This document shows positions 49,701 to 61,876 of a stretch of DNA of 64,000 bases, piece after piece. The notes below the pieces were generated by a model, which saw nothing but the letters and a program-made list of their open reading frames with translations, was not told the origin of the DNA and ran no database searches. The first letter of the stretch is position 1, and the number at the start of each line of letters is the position of its first letter. A program made the position numbers and the translations under genes. This DNA comes from Cryptomeria japonica (Eukaryota > Streptophyta > Pinopsida > Cupressales > Cupressaceae): contig NC_081409.1 in assembly GCF_030272615.1 (NCBI RefSeq), positions 22,880,260 through 22,944,259 on the forward strand, in the 5' to 3' direction.

Positions 49701-52700
49701 CGGAGGGGCAGAAACCCCTAACTTGTCTCTGAGGTACTCAAATAGTTCTTTAGGCAAAGATTTAGTGAAAATATCTGCAATCTACTCTTTAGTGTTCACA
49801 TAAACCAATCTGACTTCATTTTATTCCACCTTCTTCTTCAAAAAGTTATACTTGATAGATATGTGCTTTGTCTTTGAGTGAAATGTCGAATTCTTTGATA
49901 TATCAATAGCAGCAGAGTTATCACAGTGAATAACTACCGGTCCAGTGCAATGCACTTTGATATCCTTCAACATTTGCTTCATCCATAAAACCTGTGTACA
50001 GTTAGTAGTAGCAGCAACATACTCAGCTTTAGCAGTAGATAAAGAAGTACATGATTTTTTCTTGCTAATCCATGAAACCAACTTCTTTCCAAGAAGGAAA
50101 GCTCCACCGAAAGTACTTTTTTGATTATCAACATCTCCAACCCAATCAACATCTGTATATGCACATAAAGTAAATTCATCATCCTTAGGGTACCACAAAC
50201 CATATTCTGATGTATCTTGTAAGTATCTAAAAATCCTTTTCACCGCACTCTCATGATTTTCTTTAGGATCACTCTAAAATCTAGATGCAATACAAACAAC
50301 ATTCATTATGTCAGGCCTAGTCTAAGTCAAATAAAGCGGGCCTCCAATCATAGATTTGTATCTTGTAGGATTTACTGGTGCAAAAACATCTTTTCTTGTC
50401 AATTTCTCACTTTTAATCATAGGAGTACTTACCGGTTTAGAATCTCCCATACCAAAAATTTTCAACAATTCCCTAGCATACTTATTTTGACAAATGAAAA
50501 TACCTTTGTCAGCTTGAGTAATCTGCAAACCTAAAAAAAAATTCATTTCCCCAATCATACACATTAATTCTTTCTCCATATTCTTAGAAAATTTCATGCT
50601 TAACTTATCTTCACCTCCAAAAATAATGTCATCAACAAATACTTCAATAATCAATATATCATCATCAGTGATCTTATAATATAAATTACTGTCAGCATTA
50701 CCCTTAGTAAAACCAAGCTTCAAAAGATATTTATCCAACCTTGCATACCAAGCTCTAGGTGCTTGTTTCAATCCATATAAAGTTTTCCTTAACCTGCAAA
50801 CCATGTTTGTATCATCTGATAGTGAAAAACCATTAGGTTGTTCAATATAAACTTCCTCATCAAGATCCCCATTCAAAAATGCACACTTAACATCCATCTA
50901 ATAAACCTTGTAGTTTTTATGGGCAACATAGGCAATAAATAATCTTACAGCTGCAATCCTAGCTACAGGTGCAAAAGTCTCACCATAATCAATTCCTTCC
51001 TTCTGAGAATATCCTTTACAAACCAATCTAGCCTTATTCCTTACAACTTTACCATCCTCATTCAATTTATTTCTAAAAAACCATTTAGTTCCAATAACAT
51101 TCTTATTTTTAGGTCGGGGAACCAAAGTCCATGTGTTATTTTTCTCAATTTGATCTAATTCTTCTTCCATAGCTTTCAACCAATATTCATCTTTACATGC
51201 CTCAATTATTGATAATGGTTCAACTTGTGAAATTAAACATACCTCATTAGTTTCCAGTCTTCTTCTTGTCATCACTCCATTGTTCTTATCCCCAATTATC
51301 TGATCTTCTGAATGATTCAATCTCACATACCTAGGAGTCCTCTGACTCTCTGTTCCTCTCCCCGATTCTTCAGTTACTGTAGAATTTTCTGATACTACCA
51401 GAGTAACTGGTTCAACATTGTTTCGGTAAAGGTGCTACCAGTTCAGATATAATCATTTCTACCGTCGGTTCCTTCTCATAAACTCTGATTTGACCTTTAT
51501 TCAGCTCATCTACCTTGACATTAGCACTCTCCAAAATTCTCTGCAATCTCTTGTTATAACATCTATATGCCTTTCTTTCATTAGAATAACCAAGAAATAT
51601 GCCTTCATCACATCTAGGATCAAATTTGCCAATAATATCATCTCTCCTGATATAACATTTACTACCAAAGATTCTGAAATACTTAACTGTAGGTGTATTG
51701 CCAAACCATAATTCATAAGGTGTCTTACCGATTTCTCTTTGATATGTACTCTATTGAATGTATAAACCGTTGTGCTCACTGCTTCTCTCCAGTAGATATG
51801 AGGTAGACTAGCTTCCATCATAATTGTTCTAGCAGCATCCAAGATAGTTTTGTTCTTCCTTTCCACAACTCCATACTGTTGAGGTGTCCGAGGAGCAGAA
51901 AATTGTCTTCTTATACCATGCTTCTCACAAAAGTTATTAAACTCACCGGATGTGAATTCTCCACCATGATCTGACCTCAAACATTTAATCTTCAATCCTA
52001 TCTTAGTTTCCACTTTAGCCTTAAAGATTTTAAACTTTTCAAATGCCTCGGATTTCTCCCTTAGAAAAGTAACCTACATCATTATAGAATAATCATCAAA
52101 GATTAGCATAAAATATCTATCACGTTAAAAACTTTTAACTCTACCAGGGCCACACAAATCAGTATGAATAAGATCAAGAACATTATTAGATTTATTTTGT
52201 ATGCTCCTAAAAGATGTTCTAACCTATTTACCCATTTGACATTCTTTACATACCAGATTATAGGGCTTCACAATCTTAGGTATATCTCTAATTGCCTTAG
52301 TTGAACTGATCTTCACAATGCAATCAAAATTCACATGACACAACCTTTTATGCCTTAACTAACTCTCATCAATTTGTGCAATCAAACATGTCTTCTTGTC
52401 GGAATTCAAATGAAATATATTACATATTGTCTGTGTACCGGTTGCAATCTCCAAACCAGGTCTAGTACTAATTTTTCATTTTCCATCCTTGAACTGTAAT
52501 TGAAATCCCTTATCCACCAATTGTCCTACACTCAAAAGATTATGCCTTAAACCTTCAACATAATAAACATTATCAGTATGTATCTTACCATCCAATGATA
52601 TAGTTCCTTTTCCTTTGATCATACATGCTTTGTCATCTCCAAATCTAACCAGACCGCTATCAAATTCTTGCAAAGATAGAAACTTCCCTTTATCTCTAGT

Positions 52701-52790
52701 CATATGATGTGAACAACCATTATCAATTACCCGTTCATCCTTGTCTTCAATTTTTAGCAGAAAGTGCCTTCTCTTCAGGTACATTCTCTT
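49701..52790 (-). pseudogene. pol: copia-2 pol (protease, integrase, RT, RNase H), broken
   Basis: Right to left: protease with VIDNGCSHHMTRD near 52750-52700 (DSG changed to DNG); GAG-pre-integrase HKRLCHVNFDC near 52340; integrase with LIHTDLCGPGRVK, LRSDHGGEFTS and QQYGVVERKN (52170-51850); RT with [35 protein letters not shown] and [11 protein letters not shown] (about 50900-50600); RNase H with AEYVAATTNCTQVLW and HCDNSAAIDISKN (50243-49821). Stops include the TAG just before MDVKCAFLNG at about 50895 and others in integrase and protease. In contrast to copia-1 the first integrase Asp is intact. There is no complete product. Confidence 0.88.
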
Positions 52791-53308
52791 CTAGTGCTGG
52801 AACATCTTCCTTGATATCCAAGAACACCCATTCCTTCCCACTGTCGGAACCACTAGCAGAATCTTTTGTCGGTTCATCATCAGAATCAGTAATGCCTTCC
52901 TCATCCGCTATGTAGCATGATTTGTCTTTTTTTTTCCTGTACTTATATTTGTTCTGATATCTAGGGTTAGGCTTAAATGATCTTCTAACTCTTTCTTCAA
53001 AGCTTGAATTCCTTTCAGGACATCTAGATGCAAAATGACCAATCTTATTACATGCAAAACATTTAAAATGTGATTTTCCTTCATACTTACTTCCTATCGG
53101 TCCTTTAGGTACTCTTCTAGCAAATAGTTCTTCAAGTTGCTCAAACTCATCATCTTCTCTCTTCATATCATCCAATTCCTTTGTATATAAAGCTTTCCAA
53201 TCTTGCTTACTAGTTGCTGATGTAGATGCATGAAAAGAAGGTTCAGTCTTCACAGCTCCAAAAGGTCCAAATTCTTCAAGCTCAAAAGAAGAGAATTTCC
53301 CAACCAAG
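52747..53308 (-). pseudogene. gag: copia-2 gag, C-terminal part
   Basis: Continues from the 62.15-kb side after the transposon. It reads LVGKFSSFELEEFGPFG (compare copia-1 LVGKHSAFELEEFGPFA), then the CCHC zinc knuckle CFACNKIGHFASRC near 53060-53020 and a basic tail. The break point of the transposon lies in the codons just before LVGK. Confidence 0.85.
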
Positions 53309-53312
53309 GTAT

Positions 53313-53361
53313 GGGTAAGTGCACAAAGATGGTGGTAAAAAAGGGGGGTATAAGTGGACAC
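53313..53361 (+). repeat. Left terminal inverted repeat of the DNA transposon
   Basis: GGGTAAGTGCACAAAGATGG, then GTGGTAAAAAAGGGGGG and TATAAGTGGACAC. The inner 17 bp CACAAAGATGGTGGT match the right end exactly in the core. The right TIR lacks about eight bases present here. Confidence 0.85.
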
Positions 53362-53419
53362 TTTTTTTCTAAAATCAAGTGAACCTGAACTTAGAGGCAA
53401 AATTTGAAAGTCATCCACT

Positions 53420-54180
53420 CAAGATATGAAGATAATCACAGAACAAATATTGTAGTACTTTGAATCTAGTTTCCAAAATACTAAACTTTTTCAAAATTGG
53501 ATAAGATTAAGGGGGTCAAATCCTTCACGCAAAAAAAACTGACCCTGTTTTTTTCTGAAAAACATAACATAGTGTCTGACGTGCGCATCAAAAAAGTCAT
53601 AGCTAGATTTAGTATTTCAAAAAATCCTTTGGCAAAAAGATATTTAAGAGTGAGCACTAGAAGATGTGTATTTTTTTGTAATTTTTTGTTGAGTATTTTT
53701 TTTTTTATGATTTTTCCAATCGAGCACATCTTGAAAATTTTATAGATGTTCATGCACGAAGCATAAGTTGCACTAAACAAATAAAAAATACAATTTTTTT
53801 AAAAAAAATACAATTTTTTTTAAAAAAATTGTAAAGAATCAAGTGCACTACAATAATATATAAAGTTTTTTAAATTTGGATACATATATCAAAAGTTATT
53901 CAAAAAATGGTGCACCTATGTCTGTGAGAACTATGGAGACACTAGTAAAAGAAATTCAATAATAATATGTTATTGTTGTTCAAATTGAAAAAAAATTATA
54001 TGGTTAGAAAGCTCAGAAGATGGGTGAAAATATGGTGGCAATTTTAGAAATACCCACTTTATGAAGTATAAACTTGATGATGACAAAGTCGATAAACCAA
54101 GTTGATAAAATAAAACACGTCAAAAATGAGAGAAGTGGAAATCAAACTTCCAATCCGTAGCTTTGTCATCCAGGCCTATT
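53420..54180. other. Transposon left arm, no gene recognised
   Basis: AT-rich DNA with long A and T runs between the left TIR and the iteron array. No ORF is convincing. Confidence 0.5.
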
Positions 54181-54203
54181 TCCAAGCCTAAAAATTCAAA
54201 ATC

Positions 54204-54330
54204 GTGTACGGGGTACATATGGTTTAAAAAGCGCGTACGAGGTATTTATATTGTAAGATGCGCGTACGTGCGTATTTCCCATTAAACAGTGCGTACGTGC
54301 TATCTTTACTATAAACAGTGCATACGTGCT
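54204..54330. repeat. Left 29-bp iteron array of the DNA transposon
   Basis: The core GTAC (last copy ATAC) starts at 54206, 54235, 54264, 54293 and 54322, exactly 29 bp apart. Flanks read GCGC-GTACG or GTGC-GTACGTGC, so each site is a CG-rich near-palindrome in AT-rich DNA. Confidence 0.88.
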
Positions 54331-54501
54331 ATTATATAATATTATATTCTATGTATAATATGTGTATATTCATATAATATATGTAATATATAATATGTGT
54401 ATAATATGACATTGTATATATAATATGTTTATATACATATAATATATTAAATATATATATACACATGTAAGTGTATCATCTCTCCCTCTCAAACGCATAC
54501 A

Positions 54502-54504
<3 letters not shown>

Positions 54505-54541
<37 letters not shown>
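54505..54541. repeat. (TC)n microsatellite
   Basis: Dinucleotide run of about 37 bp, next to the assembly gap. Confidence 0.95.
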
Positions 54542-54545
<4 letters not shown>

Positions 54546-54646
54546 TCCTCCATACCCCATCCCTCTTTCTCTTCTTCTCTCCCTCCATACCCCACTGCAA
54601 CTGTGTATGCACTTCTATAGAAGTAAGTGAATTTATTTCTTATCTG

Positions 54647-55146
54647 NNNNNNNNNNNNNNNNNNNNNNNNNNNNNNNNNNNNNNNNNNNNNNNNNNNNNN
54701 NNNNNNNNNNNNNNNNNNNNNNNNNNNNNNNNNNNNNNNNNNNNNNNNNNNNNNNNNNNNNNNNNNNNNNNNNNNNNNNNNNNNNNNNNNNNNNNNNNNN
54801 NNNNNNNNNNNNNNNNNNNNNNNNNNNNNNNNNNNNNNNNNNNNNNNNNNNNNNNNNNNNNNNNNNNNNNNNNNNNNNNNNNNNNNNNNNNNNNNNNNNN
54901 NNNNNNNNNNNNNNNNNNNNNNNNNNNNNNNNNNNNNNNNNNNNNNNNNNNNNNNNNNNNNNNNNNNNNNNNNNNNNNNNNNNNNNNNNNNNNNNNNNNN
55001 NNNNNNNNNNNNNNNNNNNNNNNNNNNNNNNNNNNNNNNNNNNNNNNNNNNNNNNNNNNNNNNNNNNNNNNNNNNNNNNNNNNNNNNNNNNNNNNNNNNN
55101 NNNNNNNNNNNNNNNNNNNNNNNNNNNNNNNNNNNNNNNNNNNNNN
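54647..55146. other. Assembly gap, 500 N
   Basis: Exactly 500 undetermined bases, the usual placeholder for a gap of unknown length. The transposase promoter and any upstream exon could lie here. Confidence 0.99.
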
Positions 55147-55320
55147 GTTTTTATTAGTTTTTTGTTTTTGCATGGTTTCAAATGATTAAATTGTGATTGT
55201 TTAATAGTTTGATTCCAAAAAATAGTGATAAGATGCATACTTATGGTTATTTATTTATTTTTGAACTTTTCTTTACATATATATGTAATATGATTCTATT
55301 TAGGTCAACCGATCTCAACC

Positions 55321-58300
55321 ATGGGAAAGAACAAGCGAGGAACGATGGAACAATGAGAGGCTCAAAAGGAAAGACAAAGGCAGCATATGAAGAAATTACG
55401 TGACATAGGAACAATGGGAGAAGAAGGAATGTCAACCTCAACATCTCAATTTGATTTACCAAACGAATATAATGCACCTAATGCAATTGAAGAAGAAACA
55501 TTTGATAATTTACTGTTTGAACCTAATGCAATTGAAGAAGAAACATTTGATAATTTACCGTTTGAACCTAATGCAATTGAAGAAGAAACATTTGATAATT
55601 TACCATTTGAACCTAATGCAATTGAAGAAGATACCGCATTGAATAATCAATTAAATGATGAACATATTACACCTTCTCTACTTGATGAATTGAATGTACA
55701 TAATGCACCGATGTTAACACCTCCTAGAATCATTCGTAGGAAACCAAAGTATCTAATTGACATTGATGAGAATATATTGAAGTCAATGCCCAATAAAATG
55801 AATGAACGAACTTGTAGGAGAATGGTTAAAAGAATATGGCAAAACTATTTTAAAAACTTAAATCAAACCGCAAGATGTCAATTAATTGTTCAAATAATTA
55901 AAAATTTGAATTTTAGAGAGACAATGAAAATTCTAGGCCTAAGATCATCTGAAAGTAACAGTGAAAGAACTATTGTCAGAAATCTATTTGATGCATATCA
56001 ATCTGTTGGTTCAAAATCACGTAGTAAAGATTCTAATGCTACTCGACGTGTCATTACATCAACCATAATGAGCAAGAAAATAAAAAAAGATCGTTTGATA
56101 AGCAAAACAAGTCATTGAATGTTAGTAGAACAACATTAAGTAAAGCATTAAAGAGGCGAGAACAAATAGAGGAACCTAACAATAATTCTCTTTGGACATT
56201 CTCGAGTAGACTACCACACAAAGACAAGGTTGTTGTAGATGCACTAAAAACATTAATTGAAAATTTTTGGCATGACAACACAAGAGTATCGCCCAACCAA
56301 AGAGATGTTGTTAGAAGGTGAATTGGGTCTAAAAATTGTGAGCCACATGTGAAACACTATTTGGATATGACTCAAACTAAATTTTATGAAAGATTCCTTC
56401 AAAAATTTCCTCAAATAAAAATTTCTCAAAGATTTTTTGAAATGGCAAAACTTTTTTATATTAAGATTAATCATGTACGCACCACGTGTTGTTGTAGGAT
56501 GCATATTTAATTTTCCATGTATTATGATAGTTTTCATCATATTTGTTCTACTTTGCACACTAATGATGTTTTGCAGGAATGTAATATACAAGCACCTCCT
56601 AAGTCGGCAAGAGAATTTATTTCAAGTGTGTTATGTAATAGACATGATGGTTGCATTTATTATAAGATGCCTTGTTTGGAAGGTTCTTGTGCTATATGTG
56701 GTGGTTTGCAACGTTTACCAAGATGCATACATTTGGAGAGAAAACATGAAATTGGTACGAAACTAGTTTCTTTTGGAAAATACAAGACAGTCACATATGG
56801 AGTTAAAGATGGAAAAGATTTGAAGAGATGTGAGCTAGTGAAAAATGATATATGTGTAGCTCAATTTATGAAAATGTTTCAAGAGAAACTAGTTTATGAG
56901 TACATAATGCATACACATAGAGCTCAATGGTTAGATGAGCAATTCAAGTTGTGTATGGACACATTTCCTCTTGGCACCATTGTCTCTATCATTGATTTCG
57001 CTGAAAATTATACACTACAACCTCAAAATGAAGTGCAATCCATGTATTATCACTCTACACAAGTTTCTATTTTTGTACACATAGCATTCATGCATGCAGA
57101 TGATAGTACAGAGGAGGATAGAAAGGTTGTAAGAGAGTATCACTTCTACATAAGTGATGATCGTACTCATTCATCGGAGTTTGTACAAGGATGCTTTAAA
57201 TTTTTCTATGATAGTTTAAGGGAAAGGAACATACGATACAACCGACACTTAATATGGTTAGATAATTGCACTGCACAATTCAAGAATGCAAGGATGTTTT
57301 ATTGGCTGACAAGGATGCATGTGACAAGAGGTGTACAACATTTTTGGAATTTCACTAAGGCTGGACATGGTAAGGGAGAGCACGATGGTGCAGGAGCATG
57401 TGTGAAAAGAGCCCTAGCTAGGGAAGAATTGAAGTACGAAGGCGGTGCTGAGTTGGTAGATGCAGAAACAATTGTGCGATGGTGTAAGTCTACGATGGGT
57501 CCAGGTAATCCAGGTATGTCATTGGCTCATAGATATTTTTGGTTGATTACTGAATCTAACATCGAAAACTATCTAGATTGTTGTACAGTTGCATGATCGA
57601 GTGACATGCACTCATTTATGAGTTCAAATTCAAGTTCACTGGTAATTTATACGAGACAGATGGTATGTTTTTGCTCTTCATGCATGTATTGTTTGTGGGA
57701 AGAATGTGAATCAGAAGGGTGGGTTGACAAATGGTCTTGTAGACCGTTGGTTCCCATTGATTCATATCAAATTCCCAAAGCACTACAATTGAGCCAAATG
57801 GAGACATCACTGGATTTTGACCATGTATCCGACTTAGTGGATTCAGGTGATTTTTTAAGTTAATTTTTTTGCTAGTATTCTTTTTGGTTCATTTTGTTGT
57901 ACATCATACTTTATTTTGGTATTAATTAACATTTTATAAAATGCAGGTCATGTGTATGTAATTGTTAAAGAAGAGAACAATGAAGAAGGAACAGATTACT
58001 ATTTGTGTCGTTGTGTTGAGCCTAAAAGAAGATTGACAACCACAATCATTGACGGAAAGGGTATTGAGTACCCAATAGGGTCTGTTGTCGTGACAGGAAC
58101 ATGGCTTTGGAGATACCCTATCAAGAATTCTGATGTTTGGTTGTTCGAGGACTTTGAAACACACAGACATATTCTTCATTTCTCTAACCTTGTTGTTGCA
58201 ACAAATATTCATTTGATGAAGTATCGTGGTAGACCTCATAACAAGATTTTATGGAAAGTTCATGAATCTGACCACGAGGCAATACTTGACACAATATGGG

Positions 58301-58332
58301 TTAGAGTCGATCCTGAAGGCTCACTTGATTGA
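55321..58332 (+). pseudogene. DDE-like transposase gene (HGKG class), two exons, broken
   Basis: The probable start is ATG 55321 (MGKNKRGTMEQ, basic). The frame meets TGA 55354 and reopens at 55387. Next come about 3.5 copies of a 15-residue acidic repeat (NAIEEETFDNL plus FEP), a basic region, and after a 1-nt frameshift near 56105 an HTH-like segment (SRTTLSKALKRREQ). Stops follow at 56319 and 56508. The catalytic part (56517-57596) has CAICGG, IIDFAENYTLQPQNEVQS, IWLDNCTAQFKNARMFYW and HGKGEHDGAGACVKRAL; I take the Asp, Asp and Glu/Asp of these blocks as the likely metal ligands. After TGA 57594 the same frame continues. A 100-bp GT-AG intron (57847-57946) joins in phase to a last exon (57947-58332) ending WVRVDPEGSLD. 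The exact superfamily is uncertain. Confidence 0.8.
55480..55635 (+). repeat. 45-bp in-frame coding repeat in the transposase N-terminus
   Basis: AATGCAATTGAAGAAGAAAC starts at 55480, 55525 and 55570, with a partial copy at 55615, giving an acidic 15-residue peptide repeat. Confidence 0.92.
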
Positions 58333-58399
58333 TTCTACGGTTCAGAGTAGAATGATTTTGAGAATTTTGTATAAATCGTTGACGAATTGTTCTATATTC

Positions 58400-58760
58400 T
58401 TTTTTTGTATATATAAATGCTCATGAGCTGATTTGTACATGTTTAGGGGCATAATTTTGTATATTTAAGTGGCAATGAGCTGATTTATACATATGTACAT
58501 GCCAAATTTTGTATATTAAAATGGTGATGAGCTGAATCGCACATATTGTAATGCCAAATTTTGTATAAAAGCCCATGAGATGATTTGTATATTAAAATGG
58601 CGATGAGTTGAATTGCATATATTGTAATGCCAAATTTTGTATAAAATCCCATGAGATTATTTGTAAGACAATTTTTTGTATAATCAAATAGCCAAGAGCT
58701 GATTTGACCATATTTAGAGGCAAATTTTTGAATAATATGTGACTATTTTGTGTGTCAATG
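58400..58760. repeat. Degenerate repeat of about 50 bp downstream of the transposase
   Basis: GATGAGCTGATTTG and GCCAAATTTTGTATA blocks alternate about six times with 40-60 bp spacing. This is probably the 3' UTR side of the transposase gene. Confidence 0.65.
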
Positions 58761-58924
58761 TTTTGTGACTATGTTTTGAGTATATGTGATGTGTCCCTGG
58801 TCAATCATGAGCATTCTTGATTCTTGTATAATCATGGATAATTATTTGAGTCATTATCGGGTCATAGGGGTGATAGATTGAGACTAGATACAATTTGAGC
58901 AAAAATTGTCATTGTTGTTAAAAA

Positions 58925-60170
58925 AATTGTCAAAAAAGTTGTCAAGCAACTTCTACATTGCGTCGGTAGGGTATGACTCTTGACGTTCTGGTACTTTGGG
59001 ATGCACGACAAGGGCATGCCTAGCATAAACATGCCCACCCAAATGCGCTCGCGACGTTGGTTTGTGCACATGAGGAACATAATCAATTCTAGCCAATCTT
59101 GCAACTTTTCCTTGCAAGTAACTGACGGTTTTTTGAGCAGGCAAAAAAATGCTACTAATTGAAAATGGCTCCGAGTCATTGAAAACCGAGATAGGCCATT
59201 GTAGAGGACCCTCACTTGACCCCATAGGATCAAATAGATCGACCGTATGTGTCGTGGATTGGAAGAAACAGTTCGTCAAATTTTGACAATTTTTTGGACT
59301 CAGGGCACTTGAGAGATCTCACCGATAGGGTATGACTCTCGACGTTCTAGTGCTTTGGGATGCATGATAGGGCCATGCCTAGCGTAAACATGCCCACCTG
59401 GATGTGCTCACGACATTGGTTTGTGCACACAAGGAACATAATGAACTCTATCCAATCTTGCAACTTTTCCTTGCAAGCAACTGACGGTTTTTTGAGCAGG
59501 CGAAAAAATGCTACTAATTGAAAATGGCTCTGAGTCATCGAAAACTAAGATAGGCCATTGTAGAGGACCCTCACGCGACCCCACGAGATCAAACAGATCA
59601 ACCATATGTGTTGTGGATTGGAAGAAATAGTCCGTCAAATTTTGACAATTTTTTGGACTCAGGGCACTTGAGAGATCTCACCGGTACAGTATGACTCTCG
59701 ACGTTCTGGTGCTTTGGGATGCACGACAGGGTCATACCTAGTGTAAACATGCCCACCCAGATGCGCTCACGATGTCGGTTTGTGCACACGAGGAACAAAA
59801 TCAATTCTAGCCAATCTTGCAACTTTTCCTTGCAAGCAACTGACGTTTTTTGAGCAGGCGAAAAAATGCTACTAATTGAAAATGGCTCTGAGTCGTTGAA
59901 AACCGAGATAGGACATTATAGAGGACCCTCACGTGACCCCATGGGATAAAACAAATCGACCGTATGTGTCGTGGATTGGAAGAAACAGTCCATCAAATTT
60001 TGACAATTTTTTGGACTTAGGGCACTTGAGAGATCTCACCTGTAGGGTATGACTCTCGACGTTCTGGTGCTTTGGGATGCATGACAGGGGCATGCATAGC
60101 GTAAACATGCTCACCTGGACACGCTCGCAACATCGGTTTATGCACACGATGAACAAAATTTGACCATTGT
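58925..60170. repeat. 359-bp tandem repeat (minisatellite), about 3.4 copies
   Basis: The anchor GACGTTCTGGT starts at 58982, 59341, 59700 and 60058 (periods 359, 359, 358). Each unit includes GGGCACTTGAGAGATCTCAC, CAACTTTTCCTTGCAAG and GAGGACCCTCAC. Minus-strand frames of 60-120 codons within it are repeats of one another and not genes. It separates the 3' ends of the two transposon genes. Confidence 0.92.
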
Positions 60171-60572
60171 GAGCATGAGGGTGCTCTCACACCAAACACA
60201 TTGTTGTTTAAATTCATATTGTTGATTTTTGTTGTTTATATTCATATTGTTAATTGCATATGCAAATATTCATTTAAATTTCGTCCCCTGTCAACACCTA
60301 CAAACCAGAAATTGGACCAAGCATTAAAGATAGTTAGTATATCTTGTATTTATTTGAATTCAAAGTGTACTATTCTATTTTAACATGTTACAAAATTTAT
60401 ACCTTAGGCGTCGAAGTTGCAGCTGTGGTAACTGGGGGAGGTGTATGGGATACCGCTGCTGCATCTTGAAATGCATATTATTTGTCTCAATTTAAATCGA
60501 TGTATAAATGAAAATTCATTTATGTAATTACAAAATTAAAGTGACTGATAAATAAAATGTTATGAATTCAAA
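60171..60572. other. Spacer between satellite and accessory gene
   Basis: AT-rich, no coding signal seen. It should include the 3' UTR of the minus-strand accessory gene. Confidence 0.5.
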
Positions 60573-61746
60573 TCAACACACCTGTGTCTGTGGCTCATGG
60601 GCAAACACCATGTCCATCAACTCATCTGTCAGCGCGACATCCTCAACCGTGTGAGCCTGACATCTACAACCACAAATCGTGCATAGAAGATATGAGTATC
60701 CATCTGCACCGGCTGCATCATCTATCCCCGAGCAACTGACACACATATGCTCGATGGGCTCTCTGTCACCCTCTAACGGCTCATCATCCAATACAATAGG
60801 GTGTGCTAATGATGTCCCATGCTGGATGATGGCACTAGTCAATGTTGTGGCTGCCTAAAGAGTTTGTAGCTCCATCGACTCTTTCAGCTCTAATGGGACA
60901 GCCTGACGCACCTTGGGTTTGGGTGCTAGGGGGCGGCAACTCTCCGCGACTAATCACCTACGGGATCCAGGTCTATCTTGGGCAGAGCCACCACCTCTAC
61001 AATGAAACTCTTTCATGTCAAAATAATTTGGGTGCACATTGAGCACAAACTCACAATATATTTTTCTCAAAAAATATAATGACACCTCATAATTATTACA
61101 AGGTAGATCGTCAAAGACCATCCACCACCTCTGCCAAAAAAGATTCTTCATCTGCACATTGGTACACCAATGTATGGGAAACCTCTTTGCATTACGAGGT
61201 AATGACTGACCAGTTTTGGGGTCAACAAAAAGGGCACATATTTGTTGTTTAGAAATATTTTTGCTTTTAACTCCATCATATGATAGCCCATTAGCATAGA
61301 ATTGACGACACCTATCCCTAAAGCTTCCCCATTTGGTAATTTCTGTGGAAACAGCTATGGCACGACTAGCTAATGTTTCTAGGCTAGTGGTGAGGGATTG
61401 TTTGAATATTTTCAAGCTCAGAAGTTTTCAATTTTACAATCAATCTATTGATTTTGGATGTATTTTGCCCTAACTGATGAATTAATTCTTCCTGTGTTTC
61501 GGCTGTGTGGTCAAAAGGAGGAATTGGGGGTTGTTCTTGTGTGTTTTTAGGAGGTGCATTTGGTTGTTCTTGTGGGTTTTCAGGAGGTGCATTTGGTTGT
61601 TCTTGCTCTGGATTAGAAGAATCTGGTTTTTGAAACAAAAAATGAAAAAACCTAATCAAAATTAATGAAATTAAATTCAAAATGTAAAACAAATTGCATA
61701 AACTAGAAAGAAAGAGAAAAATAAACAAAAACTAACCTTGATCCAT
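60573..61746 (-). pseudogene. Transposon accessory gene, unknown function, broken
   Basis: Exon 1 is only 10 nt (61746-61737, ATGGATCAAG), then a 114-bp GT-AG intron (61736-61623), then a long exon from 61622. N-terminal residues are Pro/Gln/Asn-rich with two copies of EQPNAPP followed by a helical Gln/Leu stretch. A frameshift near 61410 joins to a conserved-looking block (WGSFRDRCRQFYANGLSYDG, FPIHWCTNVQMKNLFWQRWW, VFDDLPCNNYEVSLYFL). TGA near 60954 and TAG near 60860 interrupt the same frame, which goes on to a Cys-rich end (CVSC, then CTICGCRC) that may bind zinc, and stops at 60573. I do not recognise a family. Its place between iterons and transposase suggests a DNA-binding or regulatory partner of the transposase. 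Confidence 0.6.
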
Positions 61747-61876
61747 AGCCTGGAGGATAAATTTAGCACCCCGTTCGTGGTTTAGGTTAGAAAATGGGAA
61801 AAAAACAAACTAAAAAATGCGCTTTTCGGGTGAATGAGGACCCAGTTTTTTTTAAAAACTTTTTTTATCAGGCACC

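Noticed and set aside
54204-54330. CRISPR-like array (29-bp period)
   Set aside because: Only the roughly 10-bp core is conserved, there are no spacer/repeat boundaries, and the context is a eukaryotic transposon.
54627-55238. Open frames across the N gap
   Set aside because: They consist of undetermined bases.
58862-60217. Six minus-strand frames of 60-120 codons with shared peptides
   Set aside because: All come from the 359-bp tandem repeat read in one or another frame; breaks differ between units.
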